NCBI GenBank assembly: GCA_963777855.1
Contig: CAVZRW010000009.1
Span: 1 to 64,000, forward strand
Reading direction: 5' to 3'
Length of the DNA: 64,000 nucleotides
Source: Prado023 sp963777855
GTDB taxonomy: Bacteria > Actinomycetota > Actinomycetes > S36-B12 > CAIYMF01
In this document: one piece after another, positions 1 to 10,194 of the stretch
Layout: each line of letters opens with the position of its first letter
Numbering within the stretch: position 1 is the stretch's first letter
The notes under the pieces: generated by a model
Databases searched by the model: none
What the model was told of the DNA's origin: nothing
What the model saw: only the letters and a program-made list of their open reading frames with translations
Made by a program: the position numbers and the translations under genes

Positions 1-196
1 TCGGCGTCTTCCCCCAACCCGGCAATCGCCTACGCCGGCCGGCTGCGTCCTGATCGAGGTCCACGACGAGTGGCAGGTCTCCGAACGCCGCTACCTCTCC
101 GAAGGCTCGACGGCACTCATCGACGCCGAGTCCACCGAGCAGCCCACCCTCGAGATCACCCAGGAGGTCGCCGCCACCGAGCTCATCGCGTCATAG
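1..196 (+). pseudogene. IS256-family (mutator-type) transposase, 3' fragment
   Basis: The reading frame ending at the TAG at 194-196 gives a C-terminus with the motif IEVHDEWQVSERRYLS, typical of the last 50 residues of IS256-family transposases. The preceding residues (GVFP, then NPAIAYAGRL) are recognisable only by changing frame twice within the first 50 bases, at a run of five C and near position 45. The rest of the transposase lies outside the window. Cut by the window edge and frameshifted, so only this stub can be described. Family assignment rests on remembered family motifs. Confidence 0.65.
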
Positions 197-521
197 TCAG
201 ACCCGACCCACCGCGAAGCCGAACACACGACCGGCAGTTACACCACGCGGCGGGACGTCACCTCCCCGATACTGCCCACCAGAAGGGCATTTCCGCTGTC
301 AGGACCCGATCAACCAACCCGGCACCCGGGTGGATTCAGGCTAGTACCGTCTTGTCGGCGACAACCGCGACGAGGCGACTCAAGTCAGCTTCGACAACGC
401 CTGCTGTCACCCGTTCGGGTCAACCTCCGAAGACCGAACGAGACACTGCTTGTGTCGCGGCTTACTGTCCCTGACTACAGAGAGTGGAGCCAGCGCTTGC
501 GCTGGCGGATTCGGGGCTTGA
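197..521. other. Non-coding stretch after the IS256 transposase
   Basis: No convincing gene. The first 60-70 bases contain a TTACACCAC...GGGACGTCAC segment (about 237-262) that resembles the right-end inverted repeat usually found shortly after the stop codon of IS256-family transposases. The left end is outside the window, so the repeat cannot be matched. The remainder shows no clear promoter or RNA. Confidence 0.35.
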
Positions 522-854
522 GTGCTGGTTGGAAGCCCGACCTTCAGGGTGGCGACGTGGAGCCTGCTTGTTGTGGCGCTCACGGGGTGCGGTTCCGCCG
601 AGCACGCTTCAGAGCCTGCTGCCGCCAACGCCATATCACTGGCCCCGACACGAGGCCTCAGCGGCATCGAGTTGCGCGGAATCACCGGTCATCTCGAGCA
701 CCATCCAGCCTATGTGGTCCTCAATGGCTGCGCGACGGATCGATGTGACGACCCCGAAGTCGACTCCAGTGATACACCACGGGCGCGCGAACCTGGGTGT
801 GCGGAAAGCTCAGGCGGACGGGGCGACGGGTCTCAGGCGCAACCGCCATGCTAG
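522..854 (+). CDS. Putative small lipoprotein
   Basis: The 110-residue frame starts with GTG and opens with a short N-terminal region, a hydrophobic stretch and the lipobox-like sequence LVVALTGC (about residues 16-23), as in exported lipoproteins. Downstream residues are not recognised. No good ribosome-binding site precedes the GTG, and the C-terminal half is low in complexity, so a frameshift or a truncated gene is possible. It lies between an IS remnant and the large secreted protein. Function unknown. Confidence 0.35.
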   Translation: MLVGSPTFRVATWSLLVVALTGCGSAEHASEPAAANAISLAPTRGLSGIELRGITGHLEHHPAYVVLNGCATDRCDDPEVDSSDTPRAREPGCAESSGGRGDGSQAQPPC

Positions 855-992
855 TCAAGCGCGGAGTCCGCGGCTCACCTCAGCACGCGTGGGAGCCGAC
901 GCGCTTCGCGGCCCTCGGCTCTGCGGTGACGGCCGGACCACCTGTTGGGGCCCTCACGGTCGGGTGCACGCAAGGAAGGGAGCAGGTGGACG

Positions 993-3900
993 ATGAGCGT
1001 CAGGCGGAACGTTCGGAGTTGCTGCGCTCGCGGCAGCTCTTGTGGCAGGGGTGCTGGCTGCGGCGCCCATGGCGCCCAGCGAGGCGGCGGTCCCGGACAG
1101 CACTTCGGCCGTGACGGCCGACGCACTCCCGACGGTGCAGGTCAATGGCGTGGTGTGGGCTCAGGCCGTAATTGGCAACACGGTCTATGCGACCGGCAGT
1201 TTCACCTCGGCCAGACCCGCTGGCGCGAAGCGCGGCGTCAACGAGGCGCCAGCCTCGAGCATCTTGGCCTTCGACATCCGTACCGGGGAGCGCATCACCG
1301 GCTTCCGGGCTTCCTTGAACGGTCAGGGCCGTGCCATTCAGCCCTCGCCGGACGGCACGCGAATCTACGTCGGTGGTGACTTCACCGTTGCGAACGGTGC
1401 GAACCGCAACCGGCTGGCTGCCTTCGACGCCGCCACCGGACAGTTGATCGGATCCTTCGCGCCAAGCATCTCCGGGAGTGTCACCGCACTCGCGGTGACT
1501 GATGAGGCCGTATACGTGGGGGGCGGGTTCGTATCAGCCGACGCGCAGGCGCGGACCCGGCTCTGCCGCCTTCTCTCACGCCGGCACCCTGCTAGCGTGG
1601 CGTCCCACCGCCGACAACTTCAATGTCCAGTCCATGGTGGCCTCCCCGGACGGCTCCCGAATCATCGTGGGCGGACGCTTCACCTCGCTGAACGGCATCG
1701 AGGCCAAGGGGCTGGGAGCCGTGGACGCGCACACCGGAAGGACGCTGCCCTTCGCGGCCAACCAGAGGATAAAGAACTCCGGTCTGGACGCTGGGATCAC
1801 AAGCCTGCGCAGCGACGGAAGACGGATCTACGGCACCGGGTACGAGTACGCCCGGTGGAAACCTGGAGGGTGCGTTCTCAGCCGACCCCACGACAGGGAA
1901 CATCGTGTGGATCGAGGACTGTCACGGAGACACCGTCGACGTATTCGTGATCGGCCGGTCGGTGTTGACCGCGTCGCACGCGCACGCATGCAACAACATC
2001 CGGGCGTACCCGGAGAGCACGCTCCGCGGGCGCACCTACGTGCGGGCCATGAGCTTCTCGTACGACGCGACGCAGTCCATCACTCGTGACCTGACCACCA
2101 GGTACTTCAACTGGGAGGGGCGCCCCCGCCCCATCCGTGCAGGACTTCTGGCCCTTGATCGCGGCCGGGACCTTCACCGGTCAGGCTCAAGGGCCCTGGT
2201 CGATTGCCGGTAACGCGGAGTATGTCTCGTACGGCGGAGAGTTCCCTGCCGTGAATGGGATGGCACAGGAGGGCCTGGTGAGGTTCTCGATCAGGGCGCA
2301 CGCCCCCAACAAGAAGGCACCGGAGTGGGATGACCACCTCCGCCCAGTGCTTACCGCGGGTCAGGCGGGCCGAGGTCCGGGTCCAGTGGCAGAGCACGTG
2401 GGACCGCGATGACGCCACCTTGCGCTACCGGCTCGTCCGGGATGACGCAGGGCCGACGCCCATCCGGGAGGTGACAACTGTCTCGCAGAGTTGGGACCGG
2501 CCGAGCATGGGCTTCACCGACACGGGACTCACGCCCGGCACGACATACACCTACAGGGTCCGCGTCGTCGATGACGACGGGAACCTGGTCAAGGGGCTGC
2601 CCGCCAGCATCACCCTGCCCGCGGCAGGACAGCCGGCCCCGTCGGCGTACGCCCGAGCCGTTCTGGCCGACAGTCCGCGCCACTACTGGCAGCTCGGCAC
2701 TGGCGCGGGGTCGATCTCCCCGGATCTCGCGGGAGGATCCTGGCTCACGGTGGACTACGGAATCACCCGAGCCGCTCGGGGGGCCGTCTCGGGCGCTGGC
2801 CCGACGGCCTCCACGTTCTCCGGAGCCGCCAGCGCAATCGCCTACACTCCGGACCGTGTGGTGGCGCCCCGGTCATTCTCCATCGAGGCCTGGGTGAGCA
2901 CCCGCACCACGGCCGGTGGTCGGATCCTGGGGCTTCAGCGACAGGCGCGTGGGATCGAGTCTACCCGGGCCACAGCGATAGGCATCTCTACATCGGACTG
3001 GACGGACGCGTTCGCTTCGGAATCAATGCGGCGTCGGGCTTCAAGACCCTTGCGTCGCCGGGGCCGCTCAACGACGGAACCTGGCACCATGTGGTGGGGA
3101 CGATGGACCCCTCAGTAGGCATGGCGCTCTACGTGGATGGCGACCGAGTCGCACAAGATGCTGGTGCGCGCGACAGCCGGTTCTATGCTGGCTACTGGCG
3201 CATTGGCGCCGATTCCCTGCGAGGGTGGCCCGAGGCAGGTGCACGCCAGTCCGTCACCGGCATGATCGATCTACGCCGCCGTTTACGACGCGCCGCTATC
3301 CGCGGCCGACGTCGCCGCCCACTGGAGTGCGGCGGCGCTGCCCGGCGCTCGTGTCCTCGCTCCGGGATGCGGATCGAACCTCGACGTGGAAGTCCGCCTC
3401 GAGTCCGCCGTGGCTGACGGATCCGGTCTTGTGCTCGTGGACGGAGTGCCAGTCGGGACCTGGTCGGCTCCAACTGGCGTGACCAGGGTGCACCTGTCGC
3501 TGCCCGGGCCGGTGGGAACGGCCCCCCGGGACGCTCGCCATGGATGCACCGTCGGTGCGGTACTCCCCCCCACCTACATCGCCGCATCATGCGACGTCCC
3601 GGGGGCACCGCGCGCGGTGGTCGCGGCGGGCCGCGACGCATCCGCAACGGTGACGTGGTCGGCACCGGAGTGGCCCGGACATTCGACCATCACTGGGTAC
3701 ACAGTCACGGCGAAACCAGGCGGGCAGACTTGCCGGACCGACGGGTCGTCCTGCACGGTTACCGGCCTGACGAATGGGCGCAGGTACACCTTCGCGGTGT
3801 CTGCGAAGAACGCGTCGGGTCGGGGTCCGGACTCGTCGGCCTCGGAGGCTGTCGTTCCTCAGGTCCGGGTGAAGGTGTCCGTCGCCGCCTCGGGCTACGG

Positions 3901-4671
3901 GAACGTCCTGAAAGGCTGAACGTCGACCCCGATCGGGGGAGAGCCTCGCACACAGTACGGGTGCAGTTTGCCCCCGAGGGCGACGACTTCATGGATCTTG
4001 GGGAGCCGCTGCAGACCCTGGGCTCCGCAGAGACCAGGACGCTGACGCTGGCCGCGGGGTCATATCGCGTGGTCGTGCCGGCGAGTGGCCGCTACGGGCT
4101 GGCGGTGTCTCGGGTGCTCGTCCTGACCGACCCAACTGTCAAGGTGAAGGCCGCCCGGTCGGGTTACGGCGACGTCCTGTCGGTGGACGTCGACCCCGAC
4201 CGGGGCAGCGGGGGTATCGGACCTTCCAGGTCGAGAAGCAGAACGACCGCGGCACCTGGACCAAGGTGACGAGCACCCTGGCGACGATCGGAACCGCGGA
4301 GACGCGCAGGATCACCTTGGGTGCCGGGGTCTTCAGGGTGATCGTCAACCCGAAGTACGGCTACCTGGGGGAAGACCTCACCCGCGGTGTCATTGACGGG
4401 ACCCACAGTCAGGGTGCGCGCGACGCGAGACTCGGCCCGGGACAGGCTCCTGGTCAACGTGGATCCGAACCGCGGGACGGGCTATTGGACCTTCAGGTTG
4501 CTCAAGCGCCGGTGGGACGGGTCTTGGGCAACCCTGTCCACGCAGTACCGCACGGAAGGCAGCGGGGAGACGCGTTCCCTGAACCTATCGGCCGGGACGT
4601 ATCGCGTGGCGGTCGCCGGCAAGTACGGCTACCTCGGGGCGACCTCCTCGTCCGTGACTCTGGTGCGCTGA
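993..4671 (+). CDS. Large secreted protein: beta-propeller, FN3, LamG, FN3, C-terminal repeats (frameshifted)
   Basis: The gene is reconstructed across about ten frame breaks (near 1016, 1560, 1868, 2125, 2360, 2935, 3268, 3915, 4212 and 4393). ATG 993 follows an AAGGAAGGG stretch, and a signal peptide (VAALAAALVAGVLAAAP) is restored by one shift. Domains in order: repeats of the type IYVGGDFT...RLAAFD (a propeller of the delta-60/WD-like kind), an FN3 domain (TPGTTYTYRVRVVD), a LamG/concanavalin-like domain (GTWHHVVGT, LYVDG), a second FN3 (ITGYTV, GRRYTFAVSAKN) and three C-terminal repeats. Such architecture fits an exported or surface-anchored binding protein. No catalytic residues are seen and the ligand is unknown. 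It is flanked by IS remnants. Whether the breaks are sequencing errors or decay cannot be decided here; the density is the highest in the window. Confidence 0.7.
3868..4671 (+). repeat. Three tandem 88-90-residue repeats at the C-terminus of the secreted protein
   Basis: Copies lie at about 3868-4131, 4138-4395 and 4399-4671. Each reads VxVxAxRSGYGDxLxVDVDPxRG, then a variable core, then SAETRxLxLxAGxYRVVVxxKYGYLG. The copies are diverged, so this is a domain repeat and not a recent DNA duplication. The frame breaks fall at the same place in the repeats (after VDPxRG, and between units), in G-rich codons. The pattern suggests a small all-beta module common in actinobacterial secreted proteins. 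Confidence 0.65.
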
Positions 4672-4759
4672 CCCAAGGGCGCCGTCACTGATTGTTCGCC
4701 GCAGGCCCTGCCTGCTCACCCCTGATATGGAGTGGCCTGCTGTCAAGTGGGCAGTGAGG

Positions 4760-4791
4760 GCCCCGCCCGGGGTTGTTCGTGCGGGCGGGGC
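4760..4791 (+). terminator. Hairpin downstream of the secreted-protein gene
   Basis: Perfect 10-bp stem (GCCCCGCCCG with its complement) around a 12-base loop, about 90 bases after the stop at 4671. The following bases are only weakly T-rich (ACTTCTTCC). It could serve as a terminator for the gene at 993-4671. Confidence 0.45.
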
Positions 4792-4849
4792 ACTTCTTCC
4801 TGGTGACCGGCGGTGCGTGGGGTGGTCAGCATGTCGTTGGCGACGCCCG

Positions 4850-5125
4850 GTCAGACTGATATGCGCCACCACGGCCAGAGACCTGCACCAGCCGGCCAGT
4901 CGGTGGCGATCGCGACGTTGGCCGCGGTGTTGCGTTTGCGCCGGTCGATGAACGTGACCCACTTGTAGTCGGAGTCGAAGGCCAGCCGGGTCGCGTTCGA
5001 GGCGCGGGCGTTAGCGCCTCCCGACGCAGCCAGAGATCGTGCTTCCCCGTCCACGCGTCACCGTCGCCATAGACCAGGCCATGACGCAGCAGCAGTTTGG
5101 ACAGCCGGTGGCCGCGGCCCGCGCC
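4850..5125 (-). pseudogene. IS110-family transposase, internal fragment
   Basis: Read on the minus strand, two adjacent frames give HRLSKLLLRHGLVYG, DAWTGKHDLWLRRE, then ATRLAFDSDYKWV and IDRRKRN. This is the middle part of IS110-family transposases (the segment before the second catalytic region). Neither the N-terminal DEDD part nor the C-terminal serine part is present. It abuts an IS1380 fragment with no intact element end between them, so it is a decayed mosaic. The family call is from motif memory. Confidence 0.5.
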
Positions 5126-5430
5126 TGTCGGACCCGCTGCAGATGCGCGGCGTCGATTCGGTACAGCAGCCGCCACGTGGTCGGCATCGAGGCGACCGGG
5201 CCGAACAGATCCTTCCGGTCACCGAGCACCGCGATCCCGCTGATCGCATCCGCGCCGTCAGCGACCGCGCACGCCAGGTCCGCGAACACCCGACCCGGGG
5301 CATGCACCGGCAGCCCTCGATAGGTGTCGAGCAGCGCGGTGGTGACCCCATCGGCCAGGCCCGTCAACTCGGCCACCTCCCGCAGCATCCTGAGGTGTAT
5401 CAAGGTCCCCGGACAAGTCCCCGTCGGGCT
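5110..5430 (-). pseudogene. IS1380-family transposase, N-terminal fragment
   Basis: The minus-strand frame contains GLADGVTTALLD, HAPGRVFADLACAVADGADA, VLGDRKDLFGPVAS and TWRLLYRID. This is the N-terminal region of IS1380-type DDE transposases, where DPGKxxxDLAxAxAxGGD and FGPVASxPTxxRL are characteristic. The catalytic core (DDE) is missing: after VRQARAAA the sequence turns into IS110-like sequence. Upstream of the start the frame runs on without a good start codon. A dead remnant. Confidence 0.6.
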
Positions 5431-6269
5431 CTCCTGACGCTTCCGTGGGTGCCTGAGCGTGCCTGAGAACTGAACACGCCGTTCCCTGCCTAGGTTTCTG
5501 GACTGTCTAGCCAAAGTGCCAACGGTGGGCCGCCCGTTCCGGGCTGAGAATGGGTGTGCGGCCGCCCGGTGACGCCGTTGTTCCTGTGGTCCTTCGAGGC
5601 CGTTGTCTAGCCGGGTGGGGGAACCGCGTGGTGGGCTCTTCACTGCTGCCGATCCGGGTCTGTTCGCAGTCGTTGCCGTCTCAACTGCTTGCCAATGATG
5701 TAGACACCGGCAGCCGCGCCAGCAGCTGCGACGGGGTCGCGTCCCCCCGTGTGGTGTAACTCGGGTTCCTGATCGTTGGCCGGTTCGTGTCGGTCCGGCT
5801 GATGAAGGGGCCATCGCGTGAGTCTCTGTGAGTACCCGCCAAGGAACTGGATGGCGATCACGAACTCGCGCTGCCGATCGTCTGCCCCGCGCCCTGCCCG
5901 CTGGACACGAGCGCCTGGTATCCGAATCGGCGGGCGATCTCGGTGTTGTGTGGCATCTCGACCCTCCGGTTGCAGCCGTCTGGTGTGTCAGGATGGGAGA
6001 CACTGCTCATCGTCGAACCGTAGGCTGGTTCAGGACCTCATGAGCCAACGGGGGTTGCGGCCTCGGTGCTGGCCCGCGGTCTTGGTGACATCCGACGTGG
6101 GTGCCCGGTGCTTGGGCGCCAGGGTGGTCTGGGTCTGGTGGAGACGCGTGCCAGCCGATGGCGCCCAGGGGTCGGTCGATCCCTTGCGTGGCCCAGAACG
6201 TGGTCGGTCACGGGGGGTAGCGATGCGCGCCACCACCTGCGAGGCTGGCGGTCGAACTCCGCCTCTCAC
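5431..6269. other. 839-bp stretch without a supported gene
   Basis: Open frames here look like composition artefacts. The only candidate with a good ribosome site is a 32-codon minus-strand frame, 5956 to 5858 (MPHNTEIARRFGY..., preceded by GGAGGG). It matches no family I recognise and may be the start of a truncated gene. Base composition is somewhat less GC-rich than the genes that follow, consistent with an old insertion or decay zone next to the IS remnants. Confidence 0.35.
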
Positions 6270-7946
6270 TCACCCGTCGGTGATCCTCGGCAGGGCGCTC
6301 AGGTCGATGATCCACGCCCTGCCCCGGGGCGATCGGGGTTCCAGGGACACGGCCACAATCCGGGTGAGGTCCACGCCGGTCGCCGCGTCAAGAGCCGCGT
6401 TGAGCTGCTGGCCCCAGCGCCTCGAGGGGAGGAGTTGGCCCTGCGGGAACGCCTCGAGCGTGCCGGCGGGCAGGGTCTCGCGGCCCCCTGCAGCGTCCTC
6501 GATGGTCAGGTCGAACGCGGCCGGTGAGCCCTCCGGGGCCAGGGCGATCCGGGCCGCGATGCCGGCCGCGGCGCTGAGGTCCAGCGGGGAGGTGAGGTCC
6601 AGGCGGGCAGCGCCCTCAGGCTCCTGCCAGGTCACCTCGAGGTACTGCCGAACCACCGGATCCCGGTAGGCGGCCGGCCAGTGCACGGATACGCCCTCGC
6701 CGGTGAACGCGCCGCAGTCTGCTGCATCCTCGGTCTCGGAGATCCCGTCGCAGGGTTCGACGGACACGGACCCCTCACCGGTGCCGGTGAAGCCGTCACT
6801 GTAGGTCAGCGTCGTGCGGCCCCGGCCTGTCGCGGCGACTCGAACCCGGGTGCCGGCGGCCGTGGGGAGCGCGACCCGGCCGTCCAGGACGTCGGCCGCG
6901 GCCTGCTCGCCACGCAGGAACGCGGCCGCCGCCAGCCCGAGGATCCGCACGGCCACGTCCTGCTGCTCGCTCGCCGTGAGTCGTGTGGGGGAGTCTGGGG
7001 CGCAGAGCGGGTCCACCTCACCACCCTCGAGGTACGCGTCGTCGAAGGCCCCCGGCACCGCCGACTCCCCGGGAACCCACTGCGCGTTGAAGAAGTTGTG
7101 GTTCGCGCCCTCCACGATCACCGCCGAGCGCAGCAGCGCGGGGTCCGCGGCCCGGTCCACGTACCGCTGGGCAGCTCCGGGACCGACGTCGCCGTCGCAG
7201 TACCCGGTCATCGCCACGAGGGGCACCGAGCCGCGCGCACCCGGATCGAAGGCGGTCGGTGCCACGAGCACCTCACCGCGGATCGTCCAGGCAGCGTCGC
7301 TGGGCCGCTCGCGAGTGCCCCGGTCGACTCCCTCGCCGCCGCGACTGTGACCCACCAGGAGCACGTTGGTGACGTCGACGTCAGGCCACAGCTCGACTCC
7401 GGGGACCGTGCCGCTGGCCCACGCGTCGAGGTGGCGCCGCACGAGCTCGGAGCGTGCCGCGGCGCCCGCGTCGTCGGCCATCTCGGTGGCCATCACGTTG
7501 ACCCCGTTGGCGCTCAGCGAGACGGTGAGGACCCCCTGCGAGGCGAGGTGGCGCTGCAGGTAGTCGAACCCGCGCCAGTTCGGGATCGGCTGGTACCCAT
7601 CGGTGCATGGCCACTGCGTGGTGGAGCTGCCATCAGCAGGATTCCAGCACGACGCCGTGTAGCCGTGGAGCAGGACGGCCAACGGCAGTGGACCGTCGGC
7701 CCCCACGGGCCCGATGACGTGACCCTCGACCTCGACCGGTGCGCGCAGCCCCGGGATCCGCAGGTCAGGGAGCTGGTAGGACGCCTCGACGGTCTCCAGC
7801 GGCCCCGGCGCGATGGCCGCAGCGACCGCATCGGCGCCACCCGGCGGCGCGGGAGCCGGGGTCCCCGAGCCATCGGTGCGGGGTGTGCCGCTCGTGCAGC
7901 CGGCAAGGGCCACTCCCGCCAGGAGCAGGGCCACGGCCGATCGCAT
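6270..7946 (-). CDS. Secreted alpha/beta-hydrolase lipoprotein with C-terminal beta domain
   Basis: 558 residues from ATG 7946. A lipoprotein signal (MRSAVALLLAGVALAGC) is followed by a Pro/Gly/Ala linker. The hydrolase domain (about residues 50-330) shows an oxyanion-loop HGYT, the nucleophile elbow GHSRGG (Ser about 201) and a late GANHNFFN with the likely catalytic His. The last 180 residues form a separate domain (TYSDGFTGTGEG... to the end) that looks like a jelly-roll or carbohydrate-binding-like fold. Likely an extracellular esterase, lipase or polyester hydrolase; the substrate cannot be told. It is divergent from glgX with 108 bases between. The open frame continues far upstream antisense to glgX, which is a composition artefact; the lipobox fixes the start. 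Confidence 0.8.
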   Translation of the reverse strand: MRSAVALLLAGVALAGCTSGTPRTDGSGTPAPAPPGGADAVAAAIAPGPLETVEASYQLPDLRIPGLRAPVEVEGHVIGPVGADGPLPLAVLLHGYTASCWNPADGSSTTQWPCTDGYQPIPNWRGFDYLQRHLASQGVLTVSLSANGVNVMATEMADDAGAAARSELVRRHLDAWASGTVPGVELWPDVDVTNVLLVGHSRGGEGVDRGTRERPSDAAWTIRGEVLVAPTAFDPGARGSVPLVAMTGYCDGDVGPGAAQRYVDRAADPALLRSAVIVEGANHNFFNAQWVPGESAVPGAFDDAYLEGGEVDPLCAPDSPTRLTASEQQDVAVRILGLAAAAFLRGEQAAADVLDGRVALPTAAGTRVRVAATGRGRTTLTYSDGFTGTGEGSVSVEPCDGISETEDAADCGAFTGEGVSVHWPAAYRDPVVRQYLEVTWQEPEGAARLDLTSPLDLSAAAGIAARIALAPEGSPAAFDLTIEDAAGGRETLPAGTLEAFPQGQLLPSRRWGQQLNAALDAATGVDLTRIVAVSLEPRSPRGRAWIIDLSALPRITDG

Positions 7947-8054
7947 GCGCCAGACCCTACCCTCGCCGCCCGGGAGGTCGGGCCCCGCGAAGGAGCTCGG
8001 AAGCCGAGCCCGTTCGGGTCCCCGGCCCGACGACCCGCGTGGGATCATGCGGGC

Positions 8055-10172
8055 ATGCAGGTCTGGCCCGGTCGCTCGTACCCGCTGGGTGCGACGTATG
8101 ACGGGAGCGGTACCAACTTCGCCCTGTTCTCGAGTGTGGCCGGGCGGGTCGAGCTGTGCCTGTTCGACGACGATGACGTGGAGACGCGCATCGAGGTGGC
8201 CGAGTCCGACGCCCATGTGTGGCACGCGTACCTGCCGGCGGTGATCCCGGGCCAGCGCTACGGCTACCGTGTTCATGGCCCGTACGACCCGGGCGCGGGC
8301 CTGCGCTGCGACCCCTCGAAGCTGCTGCTCGACCCCTACGCCAAGGCGATCGACGGGCAGGTCGACGGTGACCCGTCGCTGCACTCGTACAGCCGGGGCG
8401 CCGAGCATGAGCGCAACACCAGCGACTCCGCGGCGCACACCATGAAGGCCGTGGTCATCAACCCGTACTTCGACTGGGCACACGATCGCCCCCCGAAGCA
8501 CGAGTACCACGACAGCGTCATCTACGAGGCCCACGTCAAGGGGATGACGATGCGGCACCCGGACATCCCCGAGGAGATCCGGGGGACCTATGCGGGCATG
8601 GCCCACCCTGCGGTGATCCGGCACCTGACGGACCTCGGGGTCACGGCCGTGGAGCTGATGCCGGTCCACCAGTTCGTCGACGACCCGATCCTGCAGGGAC
8701 GTGGCCTGGGCAACTACTGGGGCTACAACACGATCGGCTTCTTCGCCCCTCACAACGCGTACTCCTCGGTGGGCAGCCGCGGCGAGCAGGTCGGGGAGTT
8801 CAAGTCGTTGGTCAAGGCCCTGCATGCGGCCAACATCGAGGTGATCCTCGACGTGGTCTACAACCACACGGCGGAGGGCAACCACCTCGGCCCGACGCTG
8901 TCGTTCCGCGGCATCGACAACCCCGCCTACTACCGCCTGGTCGAGGGTGACGCCTCGCGCTACTTCGACACGACGGGAACCGGCAACTCCCTGCTCATGC
9001 GCAGCCCGCACGTCCTGCAGCTCATCATGGACTCGCTGCGCTACTGGGTGACCGAGATGCACGTGGACGGGTTCCGCTTCGACCTCGCCGCGACGCTGGC
9101 ACGCCAGTTCCACGAGGTGGACCGGCTGTCGGCGTTCTTCGACCTCGTGCACCAGGACCCGGTGATCTCCCAGGTCAAGATCATCGCCGAACCCTGGGAC
9201 GTCGGGGACGGTGGGTACCAGGTGGGTCAGTTCCCCCCGTTGTGGACCGAGTGGAACGGCCGCTATCGCGATGCCGTGCGCGACTACTGGCGGGGCGAGC
9301 CCTCCACGCTGGCCGAGTTCGCCAGCCGCATCACGGGGTCCTCGGACCTCTACGGCCACTCCGGGCGCAAGCCCATCGCCTCGATCAACTTCGTGACCGC
9401 CCACGACGGCTTCACGCTCACGGACCTCGTCTCCTTCAACCACAAGCACAACGAGGCCAACGGGGACGGCAACGTCGACGGCGAGAACCACAACCGATCG
9501 TGGAACTGCGGGGCCGAGGGGCCCACCCGCGATCGCGCCATCGTGCGCCTGCGCAACCGCCAGCGCCGCAACTTCCTGGCCACCCTCATGTTCTCGCAGG
9601 GCGTGCCGATGCTCTCGCACGGCGACGAGCTCGGTCGGACCCAGCGCGGCAACAACAACGGCTACTGCCAGGACAACGACCTCACCTGGATCGACTGGAA
9701 CCTGTCGAAGGAGGATGCCGCACACCTGGAGTTCACGCGTCGGGTGGTCCAGATGCGCAAGGACCACGCGACGCTGCGCCGGCGCCGCTTCTTCCGGGGT
9801 GCGGCCTCCCACGGGGGCGAGTCGGACCTCGGCGACATCGCGTGGTTCACCCCCGACGCCGGTCACATGACCGACGAAGCCTGGAACACCTCGTTCGCCC
9901 GATCTGTGATGGTGTTCCTCAACGGTGACCGGATCCTCGAACCCGGGACCCGCGGTGAGCGCATCGTCGCCGACTCGCTGCTCATCCTGCTCAACGCGGA
10001 CGCCAACCCCCTCGGGTTCGTCCTCCCGCCCCTGGACTACGGCGCCACCTGGTCGGTGGTGCTGGACACCAACCTGCGCCTCAGGACCGGCACCGTGGCC
10101 CTGGCGGGCGCGGGGATCAGGTTGGAGGCCCACAGCGTTGTGGTGCTGTCCGGGCCGTCCCCGGGTGTCTGA
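8055..10172 (+). CDS. glgX: Glycogen debranching enzyme GlgX
   Basis: 705 residues, the usual GlgX length. It hydrolyses the alpha-1,6 branches of glycogen left by phosphorylase. An N-terminal CBM48-type domain begins MQVWPGRSYPLGATYDGSGTN; the GH13_11 barrel follows with DVVYNHT, the nucleophile in GFRFDLA (Asp about 343), the acid in IIAEPWD (Glu about 379) and the transition-state Asp in FVTAHDGFTL. The aromatic and Asn-rich loop RGNNNGYCQDND is typical. ATG 8055 fits the family start. treY follows after 22 bases on the same strand, so the two are probably co-transcribed. Intact, no frame breaks. Confidence 0.97.
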   Translation: MQVWPGRSYPLGATYDGSGTNFALFSSVAGRVELCLFDDDDVETRIEVAESDAHVWHAYLPAVIPGQRYGYRVHGPYDPGAGLRCDPSKLLLDPYAKAIDGQVDGDPSLHSYSRGAEHERNTSDSAAHTMKAVVINPYFDWAHDRPPKHEYHDSVIYEAHVKGMTMRHPDIPEEIRGTYAGMAHPAVIRHLTDLGVTAVELMPVHQFVDDPILQGRGLGNYWGYNTIGFFAPHNAYSSVGSRGEQVGEFKSLVKALHAANIEVILDVVYNHTAEGNHLGPTLSFRGIDNPAYYRLVEGDASRYFDTTGTGNSLLMRSPHVLQLIMDSLRYWVTEMHVDGFRFDLAATLARQFHEVDRLSAFFDLVHQDPVISQVKIIAEPWDVGDGGYQVGQFPPLWTEWNGRYRDAVRDYWRGEPSTLAEFASRITGSSDLYGHSGRKPIASINFVTAHDGFTLTDLVSFNHKHNEANGDGNVDGENHNRSWNCGAEGPTRDRAIVRLRNRQRRNFLATLMFSQGVPMLSHGDELGRTQRGNNNGYCQDNDLTWIDWNLSKEDAAHLEFTRRVVQMRKDHATLRRRRFFRGAASHGGESDLGDIAWFTPDAGHMTDEAWNTSFARSVMVFLNGDRILEPGTRGERIVADSLLILLNADANPLGFVLPPLDYGATWSVVLDTNLRLRTGTVALAGAGIRLEAHSVVVLSGPSPGV

Positions 10173-10194
10173 TCCTTCGATGGACGACTGATCC

